DNA of 64,000 nt from Neobacillus massiliamazoniensis (GCF_001048695.1 NZ_CVRB01000006.1:124001-188000); one strand, 5' to 3'. Positions 17,260 through 26,016 are shown, counted from the first letter of the stretch. The notes: generated by a model from the sequence alone, not told the origin. Made by a program: numbers and translations.

Positions 17260-20200
17260 TTACACTTTCTTCACGTCAACATATAAGTTTTGCTGAGCAG
17301 GACCGCCGATAATCAAGTCTGCGAGAAAGCCTTCAAAATAGCTTGGGTCTTTATCTGCCAAAGCATTGACCGAGAATCCTCTTCCCCGTTCCTTCGCATA
17401 GCCGCTTTCCTCATGGAGCGGAACATTCGTGTCAAATGGAAGATGTCCGTATTTTTCAGTCTTCTTCACGACGGTTCCATCAATTTTTACATTTGCTGAA
17501 CCATTTGCGAAATGGCCAAAACTATAATTCGCACCAAGAACCCCTGGCTTAATTCCCGGTGTAACGAGAGCAATTCCTTTTACTTCTGCACTTGTTGAAG
17601 TAATCATGACAGTGTCACCGGTTTTAATCCCTTTCTTTTTTGCATCAATCGGGTTTATCCATAAATAGTTTTCTGGACGAATTTCTCTTAACCATGGATT
17701 ACTTTCTGTACGGTGTGTCGCCACATTTCTCGATTTCCAATTAATAAATTGAAACGGTTTTGGCGGTGAATAAACTTCTCCATTATAGAGTCTAATTTCA
17801 TCTGCAATTGGCACACCTTCGAAAAACTTACCTGTATAAGCGCTCTTAAAACCGGCTGCCTTTTCATCATAAAAATTAACTAGATTATTAAATTGATATT
17901 TAATATGGTTTCCAATATATTCATCACCAATCGGCTCATATCTTCCACCTCGATTGAGGACAAAAACGACTTTTTTCCATTCCTCAGGTTTCACAGCATT
18001 TTTTAAGACATCAATATCAAAATATTTGCCAAGTGCCTTCATTCTCGCCTTTTCAAAAATAGCAAGTTCTTCTGCATTTGCATCCTGGACAGGTTTCTTA
18101 CCATCAAAAGCAATATTGGCTACGCGTTTTAGATAATAATCCTCTGGACAATTGAGATTGGAACCATCGACAAATGCATTTTTTCCAACGCCAGGAAGTC
18201 CTAGTTCTGTCAACAAATCGATATAAACTTGCTCAGTCGGCCGGGCATTTGGAACAATCCGTGTTACTGGTTGGATTAAACCGGCAAATTTATATTTTAA
18301 GATCGGGAATATTTCATCAGCGTTCCAGCTTTCCAGATAGGATAAGTCAGGTAAAACAAAATCAGCATACTTTGTTGTTTCGCCAATCACGATATCTGAA
18401 GAAACTACGAGTTCGACTACTTTTTGGTCGCTGATAGATTTCTTTTGCATATCCGAACGTGGTCCTGACATGATAGGTGAAGTACGGTTTACCAACAATG
18501 CACGGATTTTGTAAGGATATCCTCCAGCAGCACTCGGGAGCACGTCATGAATTAGTTTATTTCCGAGTGGATACCATGGTCGCTTCGCAGGGTAGCCATC
18601 CTTTGCAAATAAAGTCGTTTTTTCATACGGTACTTTATGCCTTGTAAGCGGAATCCCCCATGCGTTATTGGCATTTGGTACACTGGCTAAATCATATCGC
18701 CCATCTGTCACCTTAAATTTCGCACCAGTAGAAGTGTCCCCACCCTTCCAGTCATGATTCCCGACAAGATGGTTTAACATGTTGATGGCGCGAACACTGT
18801 AATAACCATTAGCATGCATGGCTGGACCGCGGTAAGAATGGATCCCTACCTTTTTTCCATGGGAAGTAAATTCTTTCGCTAATTCACTAATTTGTTCAAT
18901 TGGAATATTACATTGACTTGAATATTCTTCAAAGGATTTTTCCAGAACTTTTTCTTTAAAAATGCTAAAAACAGATTTTACCTTGATTCCATTTATCGTG
19001 GTATTAACTTCAAGATCGCCTTGGTGGGCATTGTTAAACAAGACAGGCTGACCATTTTCAAAGACAACAAATTCTTCTTCTCCAAGACCTACATCTTTGG
19101 CTCGTAAGAAAGGACGCTTTTTATCACTAACATTCACTAAATAGGTAGCATCGCTCCATGTTGTTTCATCATCTAGCTCTGCTTCCTTACCATTAGGATT
19201 TCGCAAATACTGTTCATCATAGCGTTTATTTTCAATAATCCAGCGGCACATGGCAAGTGCGAGGGCACCGTCCCCACCCGGTTTAACAGGAACCCACATA
19301 TGCGCTTTCTCAGCAGTTTTACTAAAACGTGGATCAATTACAACCATTTTCATGCCACGATCGATGGCATTTGTGATTTGTGGGGCAAAGGTTGTCGGCC
19401 CACGATTAGCTGTTAAAGGGTTTGTTCCCCAAACGAGAACAAATTCAGCATTTTCATAATCAGGAATCATCCGTTGCTTTTGTTTGGTCGTATCATGTGA
19501 GCGGACATTTCCCATTACACTTTGAATTCCACAATAGCCGCCATGATCATAATAGTTTGCTGATCCAATACTTCCATTCGCTAATCTTTCAATAAATTCA
19601 CGGCGATGGCCAGACATGACGACTATCTGGTTTGATTTTGGGCCAAAATCAGGGTGATTCGTATCAATAAGGACTTTGTTATATTTTGTATCAAATTCTG
19701 CTTTTGTCATTTCTTGTTTCTTTACTTTTTCCCAATCAGCCATTACTTGATTTTCCGGTACAAAGGCCCAGATTTCTTTTAAACCTGGTGTCCCTAGATC
19801 CCTACTGCCTTCGAGGATTTCTTTATACGCTTGGTCCCAGCTAATTGATTTCCAGACTCCGCTTCCCCGTTTGCCAACGCGTTTTAGGGGCTTTTGAATC
19901 CTATAGGCATCATAGGCAGTTTGAATTCCAGCCTGCCCTTTTAGACAGGTTTTCGCCCCTCGATAGGAATGTCCTGTTCTCGCCATATCACCTGTTCCTT
20001 TAATCGCTTCTGTTATCGGCGTATTATATTGGATATGTCCAAATGGTACCATGCCAATCGGGCTGTATTGATTACCAGCGATTTTTCGAACGATTGATGA
20101 ATACGGACTGTTTGCTTTTCCGGCAACTATGTAGGCTTTAATTGTACAACTGGCATTACACTGCTGACAGGATGTGAAAATAATATCCTCCGCTGTATAA

Positions 20201-20358
20201 TCTTGATAATTTGTCCCGATACCATGGCCATCATCAGTCCATACACCGCCAAGCACCTGCTTCACAGGGCCAAAAAATGCAGGGCCTACTAGTGCAACCG
20301 CACCAAATGCACCGAGTGCTTTTAGAAACCCTCTGCGATTCACTTTATCATTACTCAT
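17260..20358 (-). CDS. Tat-exported molybdopterin oxidoreductase catalytic subunit (tetrathionate/selenate reductase-type)
   Basis: 1032 residues. The twin-arginine signal is RRGFLK at residues 8-13. An Fe-S motif (Cys64, Cys67, Cys71, Cys138) is followed by the bis-MGD domains. Cys276 in HGGYCGIQS sits where the molybdenum ligand cysteine is expected. Length, the GVWTDDGHGIGTNYQDYTAED start of the mature part and the B-C-A gene order resemble TtrA (tetrathionate reductase) and SrdA (Bacillus selenate reductase). Substrate choice among tetrathionate, selenate, arsenate or polysulfide cannot be fixed from sequence by eye. The mature protein should face outside the membrane and receive electrons from quinol through the anchor and FeS subunits encoded just upstream. 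Confidence 0.85.
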   Translation of the reverse strand: MSNDKVNRRGFLKALGAFGAVALVGPAFFGPVKQVLGGVWTDDGHGIGTNYQDYTAEDIIFTSCQQCNASCTIKAYIVAGKANSPYSSIVRKIAGNQYSPIGMVPFGHIQYNTPITEAIKGTGDMARTGHSYRGAKTCLKGQAGIQTAYDAYRIQKPLKRVGKRGSGVWKSISWDQAYKEILEGSRDLGTPGLKEIWAFVPENQVMADWEKVKKQEMTKAEFDTKYNKVLIDTNHPDFGPKSNQIVVMSGHRREFIERLANGSIGSANYYDHGGYCGIQSVMGNVRSHDTTKQKQRMIPDYENAEFVLVWGTNPLTANRGPTTFAPQITNAIDRGMKMVVIDPRFSKTAEKAHMWVPVKPGGDGALALAMCRWIIENKRYDEQYLRNPNGKEAELDDETTWSDATYLVNVSDKKRPFLRAKDVGLGEEEFVVFENGQPVLFNNAHQGDLEVNTTINGIKVKSVFSIFKEKVLEKSFEEYSSQCNIPIEQISELAKEFTSHGKKVGIHSYRGPAMHANGYYSVRAINMLNHLVGNHDWKGGDTSTGAKFKVTDGRYDLASVPNANNAWGIPLTRHKVPYEKTTLFAKDGYPAKRPWYPLGNKLIHDVLPSAAGGYPYKIRALLVNRTSPIMSGPRSDMQKKSISDQKVVELVVSSDIVIGETTKYADFVLPDLSYLESWNADEIFPILKYKFAGLIQPVTRIVPNARPTEQVYIDLLTELGLPGVGKNAFVDGSNLNCPEDYYLKRVANIAFDGKKPVQDANAEELAIFEKARMKALGKYFDIDVLKNAVKPEEWKKVVFVLNRGGRYEPIGDEYIGNHIKYQFNNLVNFYDEKAAGFKSAYTGKFFEGVPIADEIRLYNGEVYSPPKPFQFINWKSRNVATHRTESNPWLREIRPENYLWINPIDAKKKGIKTGDTVMITSTSAEVKGIALVTPGIKPGVLGANYSFGHFANGSANVKIDGTVVKKTEKYGHLPFDTNVPLHEESGYAKERGRGFSVNALADKDPSYFEGFLADLIIGGPAQQNLYVDVKKV

Positions 20359-21646
20359 ATTTACTCACCGAACTTTCATGAGAGTCTAGCTGCTCAATTG
20401 GGAACAATTTTTCACCAAGAGTATATATGATGAGACACATTGCAATAAGGCCAAAGGTGGTCAGCCATTCCGATAGGTTTGGATAATAATTCCCATAAGG
20501 CATTCCTTCTAATTTAGGCATGATCAAGGTTGGCACAACCATGTTGAACCGAACCCCTACAACACCGATGATGGTCATAATCGATGCTGCTAAAATCCAA
20601 TTTACCGATTGCCTCGTCTTTTTAATAAATAAAATGATTAATGGGAAGAACATCGCTAGTCCCATTTGAAAAATCCAGAAGCTCCACCACCAACTGCTTC
20701 CAGTTAATAATTTGATCGTTCCAAGTTCTTCATGTTCTAATCCATAAATTCCAATGAGAAACTCATACCAAACCATAATAAATTCAATTCCCAAAAATAG
20801 GGCGAGCATGCTGCCAAGTGAACGAACCATCGGAACATCTAAGTCCTGCTTTTGAACCTTAGACTTTATCACATATATCGCAATCGATAACGCAGTTCCT
20901 GATACAAGTGCTGAAAGAATAAAGATGAGTGGGAATAAGCCTGAATTTAAAAATGGCTGAGCTTTTGCCACAGCGAAAATCGATCCTGTTCCCCCATGGA
21001 CGCCAAATACCGCTAGGGGAATGCCTATGATCCCCATCACCTTTAACCTTTTTTTATCTCGTATTTGATCCGCTGCTGTGAATTCTTGCTTATTAAAAGT
21101 AAGGATGCGATACAATTTACCTTTAACATCATTATTTTTTGCTAGAGTAATCAGATCTTTTCGCATCGAAAAATACAATTCTGTTACTAATAACACGATA
21201 TAAACAATATAAAAATGAATTTCCCATGACATCGTACTCATGACGTTCCAATAAATAACGGAATTCATAACATGGTCTGGTCGACCAATATCAAAGAAAA
21301 TAAAGGTAATCGCGGTAATCATACAGACAATCGCAGATAATAGCGCTGATCGCCCGATTTTTTCATATTTCTCCATGCCGAATCCATATATCATCGTTGA
21401 GAGTAAAAAAGAACCTGCACTCATACCGATAAAATAAATATAAAACGCAACCCATCCTCCCCATGGGACGATGTTCGATAAATACGTCGATGACATACCT
21501 TGTAAAAAATATCCACTAATGATCGAGTATAAACCTACTCCTAATACCGCGATTAAACACGTCCACCAGATTTTTTCGATCTTCCCTATATGTTTGGCTT
21601 GCTGAGAAGCTGGCATGTTTTTACCCAGATTCGCTTTTGTCATCAT
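20351..21646 (-). CDS. NrfD/PsrC-type polytopic membrane anchor subunit (TtrC/SrdC-like)
   Basis: 431 residues with about nine to ten membrane segments. The N-terminal part (WGGWVAFYIYFIGMSAGSFLLSTMIYGFG) and the later SSWWWSFWIFQMGLAMFFPLIILF match NrfD/PsrC quinol-oxidising anchors. It passes electrons from menaquinol to the FeS subunit. The ATG at 21646 follows GGGAGAG by nine bases; an upstream GTG overlaps the ribosome site. The stop overlaps the start of the catalytic-subunit gene by eight bases, indicating translational coupling. Confidence 0.87.
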   Translation of the reverse strand: MMTKANLGKNMPASQQAKHIGKIEKIWWTCLIAVLGVGLYSIISGYFLQGMSSTYLSNIVPWGGWVAFYIYFIGMSAGSFLLSTMIYGFGMEKYEKIGRSALLSAIVCMITAITFIFFDIGRPDHVMNSVIYWNVMSTMSWEIHFYIVYIVLLVTELYFSMRKDLITLAKNNDVKGKLYRILTFNKQEFTAADQIRDKKRLKVMGIIGIPLAVFGVHGGTGSIFAVAKAQPFLNSGLFPLIFILSALVSGTALSIAIYVIKSKVQKQDLDVPMVRSLGSMLALFLGIEFIMVWYEFLIGIYGLEHEELGTIKLLTGSSWWWSFWIFQMGLAMFFPLIILFIKKTRQSVNWILAASIMTIIGVVGVRFNMVVPTLIMPKLEGMPYGNYYPNLSEWLTTFGLIAMCLIIYTLGEKLFPIEQLDSHESSVSKYE

Positions 21647-21690
21647 TTTTATCACTCTCCCTTCTGAAAACTTACATACGTAAATGACAT

Positions 21691-22593
21691 TTACCTTAGA
21701 TAAACCACTCGCGGTTGTGTACCTAGTTCTTCCTTTAGACGAAACGCTCTTGGACTAGCTGCAAGCTTGGAAACAACACTATTTGGATCGTTCATATCGC
21801 CAAAATAACGGGCGTCACCAATACACGTTTCCACACATGCAGGCTCTTCACCACGCTGTAGGCGATGATAGCAAAAACTACATTTACGAACGGTTTCTTG
21901 TGGGACTTTTCCTTTTTTCCTTTCTCCACGTTCCACGCCATATTCTGGACTAGTAACATCGTTATAGCCTATCATTTCCTGTTCATAGCCATCGCCAAAA
22001 TCATAGGACCTTGCTCCATACGGACAAGCAACCATACAATAGCGGCAGCCAATGCAGCGATCATTATCAATCATGACAATGCCATCATTAAGCTTGTAAG
22101 TCGCTCTTGTCGGGCAAACCTGTACACAAGGCGGTTTATCACAATGCATACATGGTCTCGGCAAGTTCACTACTGAGATGTTAGGAAAATCACCTTTAAT
22201 CGTTTCAAGGACAACATTATAGGACATTCCTGGCGGTGTTCTATTTTCTGATTTACAGGAAACTGTACACGTATCACAGCCAATACATTTTTTTAAATCA
22301 ATCACCATGCCCCATTTAGGACCAGAATCTTTCTTTTGCATTGATTTTGTAGAGGGGCCGTCGCTAGCATATTGATGTCCAAATTCGTTCAATAAAGATG
22401 CTGAATAAATTTTATGAAAGTCTTCAATTTTCAAACTTCCATTTATAACCTTTCTTGCATCCTTAGCCATATTTAACCCTAATTTTGTATCATACCGGCT
22501 TTTTGAAAGTACTTCATTGGCATCAGGCACGAAATGATCAGCAAGCTTGGCATATTCTTTTGGTTCTAAACCTTTTTTTGTCTTAAGTGCCAT
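21691..22593 (-). CDS. 4Fe-4S ferredoxin-type electron-transfer subunit (TtrB/SrdB-like)
   Basis: 300 residues with four cysteine clusters of the DmsB/PsrB kind: CIGCDTCTVSC (Cys103, 106, 109, 113), CMHCDKPPCVQVCP, CIGCRYCMVACPYGAR, and CSFCYHRLQRGEEPACVETC, enough for four [4Fe-4S] centres. The first ~95 residues form a charged, cluster-free extension without a twin-arginine signal; usual homologues begin close to the first cluster. Without its own signal it would have to be carried across the membrane together with the catalytic subunit. It lies 45 bp upstream of the anchor gene. Confidence 0.87.
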   Translation of the reverse strand: MALKTKKGLEPKEYAKLADHFVPDANEVLSKSRYDTKLGLNMAKDARKVINGSLKIEDFHKIYSASLLNEFGHQYASDGPSTKSMQKKDSGPKWGMVIDLKKCIGCDTCTVSCKSENRTPPGMSYNVVLETIKGDFPNISVVNLPRPCMHCDKPPCVQVCPTRATYKLNDGIVMIDNDRCIGCRYCMVACPYGARSYDFGDGYEQEMIGYNDVTSPEYGVERGERKKGKVPQETVRKCSFCYHRLQRGEEPACVETCIGDARYFGDMNDPNSVVSKLAASPRAFRLKEELGTQPRVVYLR

Positions 22594-22608
22594 GACGAAA
22601 CTCCTCTC

Positions 22609-22815
22609 CTATTTTGTGAATGTGTCTGAAATTTCTTTTGTTTCCTTTTTTATATCCTCAATGGGGTCACTAGTTAGTTCACGGGCCGAATTCTTAAACT
22701 CTTTTAATGTTTGTCCAACTGCCCGGCCAACTTCTGGGAGCTTTTTCGGGCCAAAAATAATTAGTGCTAATACAAGGATTAAAATAAGTCCAGGTATTCC
22801 AATATTTGATAACAT
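22609..22815 (-). CDS. tatA: Twin-arginine translocase TatA/TatE subunit
   Basis: 68 residues: one N-terminal membrane helix (MLSNIGIPGLILILVLALIIFGPKKLPEVG), the FGPKKLPE hinge, then an amphipathic helix (AVGQTLKEFKNSARELT) and a charged tail, all diagnostic of TatA/E. AAAGGATG lies just before the ATG at 22815; in-frame codons further upstream (CKGCGK) are non-coding. It heads the operon, so the export pore component is co-made with the Tat-dependent oxidoreductase. No tatC is present in the window. Confidence 0.92.
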   Translation of the reverse strand: MLSNIGIPGLILILVLALIIFGPKKLPEVGRAVGQTLKEFKNSARELTSDPIEDIKKETKEISDTFTK

Positions 22816-22965
22816 TTTGCCACATCCTTTGCATTTTTTTATTTCACCCAATAATTATGCAAGTCTTGTGCCAAAATAAATTTCCCCATCAATTCTGAGG
22901 AAGTATTCAATCCTTCGTGATGGCTAACCCATGAAATATCAAGCTATTTAAAAAATAATTCCACT

Positions 22966-23005
22966 CAAAAAAACAGCAAAAGGAAATTTTCCCTTTGCTG
23001 TTTTT
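22966..23005. terminator. Bidirectional hairpin inside a divergent promoter region (possible attenuator)
   Basis: AACAGCAAAAGGAAA and TTTCCCTTTGCTGTT pair strongly and are flanked by T/A runs on both sides. Both neighbouring genes start away from this region, so no gene ends here. On the minus strand it lies about 150 bp ahead of tatA and could attenuate that operon. Confidence 0.6.
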
Positions 23006-23012
23006 GACTATT

Positions 23013-23053
23013 TGTCATAGTGAAGTCATGGTTCAGTATGACATTTTGTCATA
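23013..23053. promoter_or_regulatory. Candidate operator: three TGTCATA half-sites
   Basis: TGTCATA at 23013-23019, TATGACA at 23037-23043 and TGTCATA at 23047-23053. The first two form an inverted repeat. They lie upstream of the divergent tatA operon and aldo/keto reductase gene. The regulator is unknown. Confidence 0.4.
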
Positions 23054-23069
23054 CCGCTCTGAGAACCGA

Positions 23070-23090
23070 GGTGCCGGGTGCCAGGCACCA
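23070..23090. repeat. Dispersed palindromic repeat unit (variant)
   Basis: GGTGCCAGGCACC at 23077-23089, a fully symmetric variant, preceded by an extra GGTGCC. Confidence 0.65.
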
Positions 23091-23101
23091 AACCTTCATT
23101 A

Positions 23102-23131
23102 TTGATTACAACTCATGAAAGATACTATACT
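23102..23131 (+). promoter_or_regulatory. Sigma A-type promoter of the aldo/keto reductase gene
   Basis: TTGATT and TATACT are separated by 18 bp, ending about 30 bp before the TTG start, with GGAGGAG following. Confidence 0.5.
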
Positions 23132-23161
23132 TAATATATGTATAGATAAGGAGGAGATATT

Positions 23162-23989
23162 TTGAGAAACTTGCAAGATACGACTACCCTACATAATGGA
23201 GTAAAAATGCCATGGTTTGGACTTGGGGTATATAAGGTTCAGGAAGGTGAAGAGGCCCTTCAATCTGTGAAAGCTGCAATAAAAGCCGGTTACAGAAGCA
23301 TTGATACCGCTGCTCTTTATCAAAATGAAGAAAGTGTAGGTCAGGCCATTAGAGAGTCTGGTGTACCACGCGAAGAACTATTCATTACAACCAAAGTATG
23401 GAATACAGACCAACGAAATGATTCAGTCTTAGAAGCTTTTGAAATAAGCTTAAAAAAACTCGGTCTTGATTATGTCGATTTGTATTTAGTCCATTGGCCA
23501 GTTAAGGAAAAGTATAAACAAACATGGAAGGTTCTTGAAAAGCTCTATAAAGAAGGTCGAATTCGAGCAATCGGCGTCAGCAATTTTAAAATCCACCAAC
23601 TTGAGGACTTAATGTCCGTTGCTGAGGTTAAACCAATGGTCAATCAGGTGGAATTACATCCCCTCCTCGCTCAACCAGAGCTTCGTAACTATTGTAAGAA
23701 ACAAGGAATTCAAATAGAAGCTTGGGCTCCACTAGGACAAGGGCGCATGCTTGAGCACCCTGTTATAAACGAAATTGCATCCAAGTACAATACATCAACG
23801 GCCCAAGTCATTTTGCGCTGGGATCTACAAAATGAAATTGTAACCATTCCAAAATCAGTAAAAGAAAGCCGTATTATTGAAAATGCAGATATCTTTGATT
23901 TTGCTTTATCTGCTGAGGATATCGAAAAAATAAATGCACTTAACGAAAACAAACGTTTTGGTGCCGATCCAGATAATTTTACGTTTTAA
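23162..23989 (+). CDS. Aldo/keto reductase (YvgN/YtbE-like)
   Basis: 275-residue (alpha/beta)8 aldo/keto reductase with the complete catalytic tetrad Asp48, Tyr53, Lys78 and His111 (SIDTAALYQNEE, TTKVW, LVHWP), and the C-terminal NADP motif IPKSVKESRIIENADIFDF. Close relatives in B. subtilis (YvgN, YtbE) reduce glyoxal, methylglyoxal and other aldehydes with NADPH in the cytoplasm. The start is a TTG with AAGGAGGAG upstream. It is followed by its own terminator, so it is monocistronic. Confidence 0.92.
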   Translation: MRNLQDTTTLHNGVKMPWFGLGVYKVQEGEEALQSVKAAIKAGYRSIDTAALYQNEESVGQAIRESGVPREELFITTKVWNTDQRNDSVLEAFEISLKKLGLDYVDLYLVHWPVKEKYKQTWKVLEKLYKEGRIRAIGVSNFKIHQLEDLMSVAEVKPMVNQVELHPLLAQPELRNYCKKQGIQIEAWAPLGQGRMLEHPVINEIASKYNTSTAQVILRWDLQNEIVTIPKSVKESRIIENADIFDFALSAEDIEKINALNENKRFGADPDNFTF

Positions 23990-24005
23990 TAATTTCAAAA
24001 ATAGT

Positions 24006-24056
24006 AAATCCACAAAACTTCCTTCGGTTTGGGAAAGTTTTGTGGATTTTATTTTT
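24006..24056 (+). terminator. Intrinsic terminator after the aldo/keto reductase gene
   Basis: AAATCCACAAAACTT pairs with AAGTTTTGTGGATTT, followed by TATTTTT. Confidence 0.85.
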
Positions 24057-24179
24057 CTCTTAATCTTCCTTCTATTTATTTCGTACTATCCCTTCTACTA
24101 TGTTCATTGGCATTTCAATAAAAGTGTTTTTTGTAACTAGGGGCTTGTTACTTTGTTCTAGTAAATGGGGACATTAAAG

Positions 24180-24305
24180 TCTCCCTATTGGACAAAAAAG
24201 AGCTATCCGACAGTAAATTCAGCCCATCCGACAATAAAAACGGGTTATCCGACAGTAAAGTTTCCTTATTCGCCAGTAAAATGGTGCTATCCGCCAGTAC
24301 CGTCT
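24180..24305 (-). repeat. Word-repeat array B (ACTGTCGGATA family, minus strand)
   Basis: Read on the minus strand, five units TACTGGCGGATAG, TTTACTGGCGAATAA, TTTACTGTCGGATAA, TTATTGTCGGATGG and TTTACTGTCGGATAG follow one another every 20-22 bp. They are the same word family, including the same GGCGAATA and TTGTCGGATG variants, as array A nearly 20 kb away. The array fills the gap between the aldo/keto reductase terminator and the COG4705 gene. Nothing else is visible in the gap apart from AT-rich sequence before the next gene. Confidence 0.75.
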
Positions 24306-24427
24306 CCCAAACGGTAATAGTTTATAAAATTTTAATAATATATTCATATTAATTTAAAAACACTATTTTATAGTAAGCTTTATGAAACTTTCCAGAACTA
24401 ATTTTAATAAAAAAGGAGATTAGTAAA

Positions 24428-25246
24428 TTGGCTAAAAATTCATCTGTTTCTGCTGAAAAGGATCATTCCTTCTCGGAATCTAGACATCGCACACAGCAGA
24501 TCTTTTCTAAAGTTCCAGAAATTACGGTTTACTTCTGGATTACAAAAGTACTAACCACTGGCATGGGTGAGGTGTTCTCTGATTATCTAGTCAAAAATAT
24601 AAATCCGGTAATTGCGGTATTACTAGCCGGAATTGTCCTGGTTGCATCGTTGATTTTGCAGTTTTCAGTCCGCCGATATGTGGCCTGGATTTATTGGCTA
24701 GTTGTCGTGATGGTCAGTATTTTTGGTACGATGGCGGCAGATGTCGTTCACGTTATTTTGGGCGTCCCATACCTTGTATCAACCTTGTTCTTTGCTGTAG
24801 CGCTGGCCACGATCTTCGTAATTTGGTACAAGTCCGAAAAAACTCTTTCAATACACAGTATTTACACAATAAAGCGTGAGGTTTTTTATTGGATGACCGT
24901 ACTAGGAACGTTCGCATTAGGAACCGCGTCTGGAGACATGACCGCGTCAACCATGCACTTAGGCTATTTCTCGTCGGGCGTGCTATTCTTCATTTTGCTT
25001 GCAATTCCGGCTTTAGGCTATTGGTTATTTGGTCTGAATGAGATTTTTGCCTTCTGGTTCGCCTACATCATGACCCGTCCAGTTGGCGCTTGTTTTTCCG
25101 ACTGGATTTCAGTGTCGCATACACGCGGAGGTCTTGGGGTGGGTGAGGGTACGGTCAGCCTGATCTTAACGATTATTATCGTGATCCTTGTTGGCTACCT
25201 GACTATTACTCGCAAAGATATTAAAAACGAACATAAAGAATCATAG
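24428..25246 (+). CDS. COG4705 / DUF347-repeat membrane protein
   Basis: 272 residues with about eight membrane segments. The signature KVPEITVYFWITKVLTTGMGE near residue 28 and the partial internal repeat FYWMTVLGTFALGTASGDM near residue 150 identify the DUF347-repeat family, followed by the NEIFAFWFAYIMTRPVGACFSDWI motif. The family is annotated as membrane-anchored protein without a settled function. The TTG start has AAAGGAG upstream. The coding sequence is visibly richer in G and C (GTCGGGCG, CACGCGGAGG) than its neighbours, consistent with acquisition from a higher-GC donor, although this is an impression rather than a calculation. Confidence 0.75.
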   Translation: MAKNSSVSAEKDHSFSESRHRTQQIFSKVPEITVYFWITKVLTTGMGEVFSDYLVKNINPVIAVLLAGIVLVASLILQFSVRRYVAWIYWLVVVMVSIFGTMAADVVHVILGVPYLVSTLFFAVALATIFVIWYKSEKTLSIHSIYTIKREVFYWMTVLGTFALGTASGDMTASTMHLGYFSSGVLFFILLAIPALGYWLFGLNEIFAFWFAYIMTRPVGACFSDWISVSHTRGGLGVGEGTVSLILTIIIVILVGYLTITRKDIKNEHKES

Positions 25247-25337
25247 GATTTGTATAAAGAGTTGCTACCGCAGCTCTTTATTAGTTCCTCTCCTCCACTA
25301 CAATACTGTTTTAAATGGACGGGGGAATATACCTCAT

Positions 25338-25376
25338 AAAAAAGCGATGAGAAGAAGAATCCTCTCATCGCTTTTT
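25338..25376. terminator. Bidirectional terminator between convergent genes
   Basis: AAAAAAGCGATGAGA and TCTCATCGCTTTTT flank a 9-base loop, with T runs on both strands. Confidence 0.88.
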
Positions 25377-25416
25377 CCTTTTCAGAACCATTCCAACATG
25401 ATTTAATTTGATTTAT

Positions 25417-26016
25417 TTAATTAATGGGAGTGGTTTTTCCCGCTTGTCCATTACCTGTTCTTGGTTTTTGGACTCTAATTTTATCGATTGTTTTTCCGTC
25501 ACTATTATAATAGATGGATAGCGTATCTCCAGTTGTTAAATCACTCAAGTTCAAATTACTTTGCGTCATGCCATTTGCTCCCCTTGTCATTGTCACAAGG
25601 GAAACACCATCAGGGATTTCAATGGTTTTTTCTTCCCCGGTATATTTTTTGGCTCTCATGCCACCACTTCCAGGACCGCCATTTCCATTACCATTGCCAT
25701 TACCATTATTCCAACCACTACCTGAACCATTTCCTGGTCCATTGCCCGAACCATTTCCTTTATTTTGTCCATTCCTATGAGACATTTGTGGAATTTCCAT
25801 AAGCTTTAAGGTTACTTTATTTCCATCAATTGCAGAAATCTCACCATATACATCTGGTTTTTGAAAACCATTCTTATTACCTTTTCCTGCATTTCCATTT
25901 CCATTACCATTTGAATTTGTACTAGTTTGGTCTGAAGCATTGGCGTTTGAACAACCTGCAATAACGAAAATCATCAAGGCTGAGACTAAAAATGTTAAAA
26001 ATCGTTTCTTTTTCAT
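25417..26016 (-). CDS. Gly/Asn-rich secreted lipoprotein of unknown function
   Basis: 199 residues. The lipoprotein signal ends VIAGC (Cys22). A low-complexity (GN)n linker precedes a small domain (FQKPDVYGEISAIDGNKVTLKLMEIP), interrupted by a second GNG-rich insert, and then a beta-rich segment (EKTIEIPDGVSLVTMTRGANGMTQSNLNLSDLTTGDTLSIYYNSDGKTIDKIRVQ) resembling small beta-barrel domains that follow EF-type repeats. AGGAGT precedes the ATG. The Gly/Asn repeats make it prone to length variation. I do not recognise a characterised family. Confidence 0.7.
   Translation of the reverse strand: MKKKRFLTFLVSALMIFVIAGCSNANASDQTSTNSNGNGNGNAGKGNKNGFQKPDVYGEISAIDGNKVTLKLMEIPQMSHRNGQNKGNGSGNGPGNGSGSGWNNGNGNGNGNGGPGSGGMRAKKYTGEEKTIEIPDGVSLVTMTRGANGMTQSNLNLSDLTTGDTLSIYYNSDGKTIDKIRVQKPRTGNGQAGKTTPIN

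Noticed and set aside
25488..25802. His/Pro/Leu-rich plus-strand frames opposite the Gly/Asn-rich lipoprotein
   Set aside because: They are antisense shadows of the GGN/AAN-rich codons of the lipoprotein gene.
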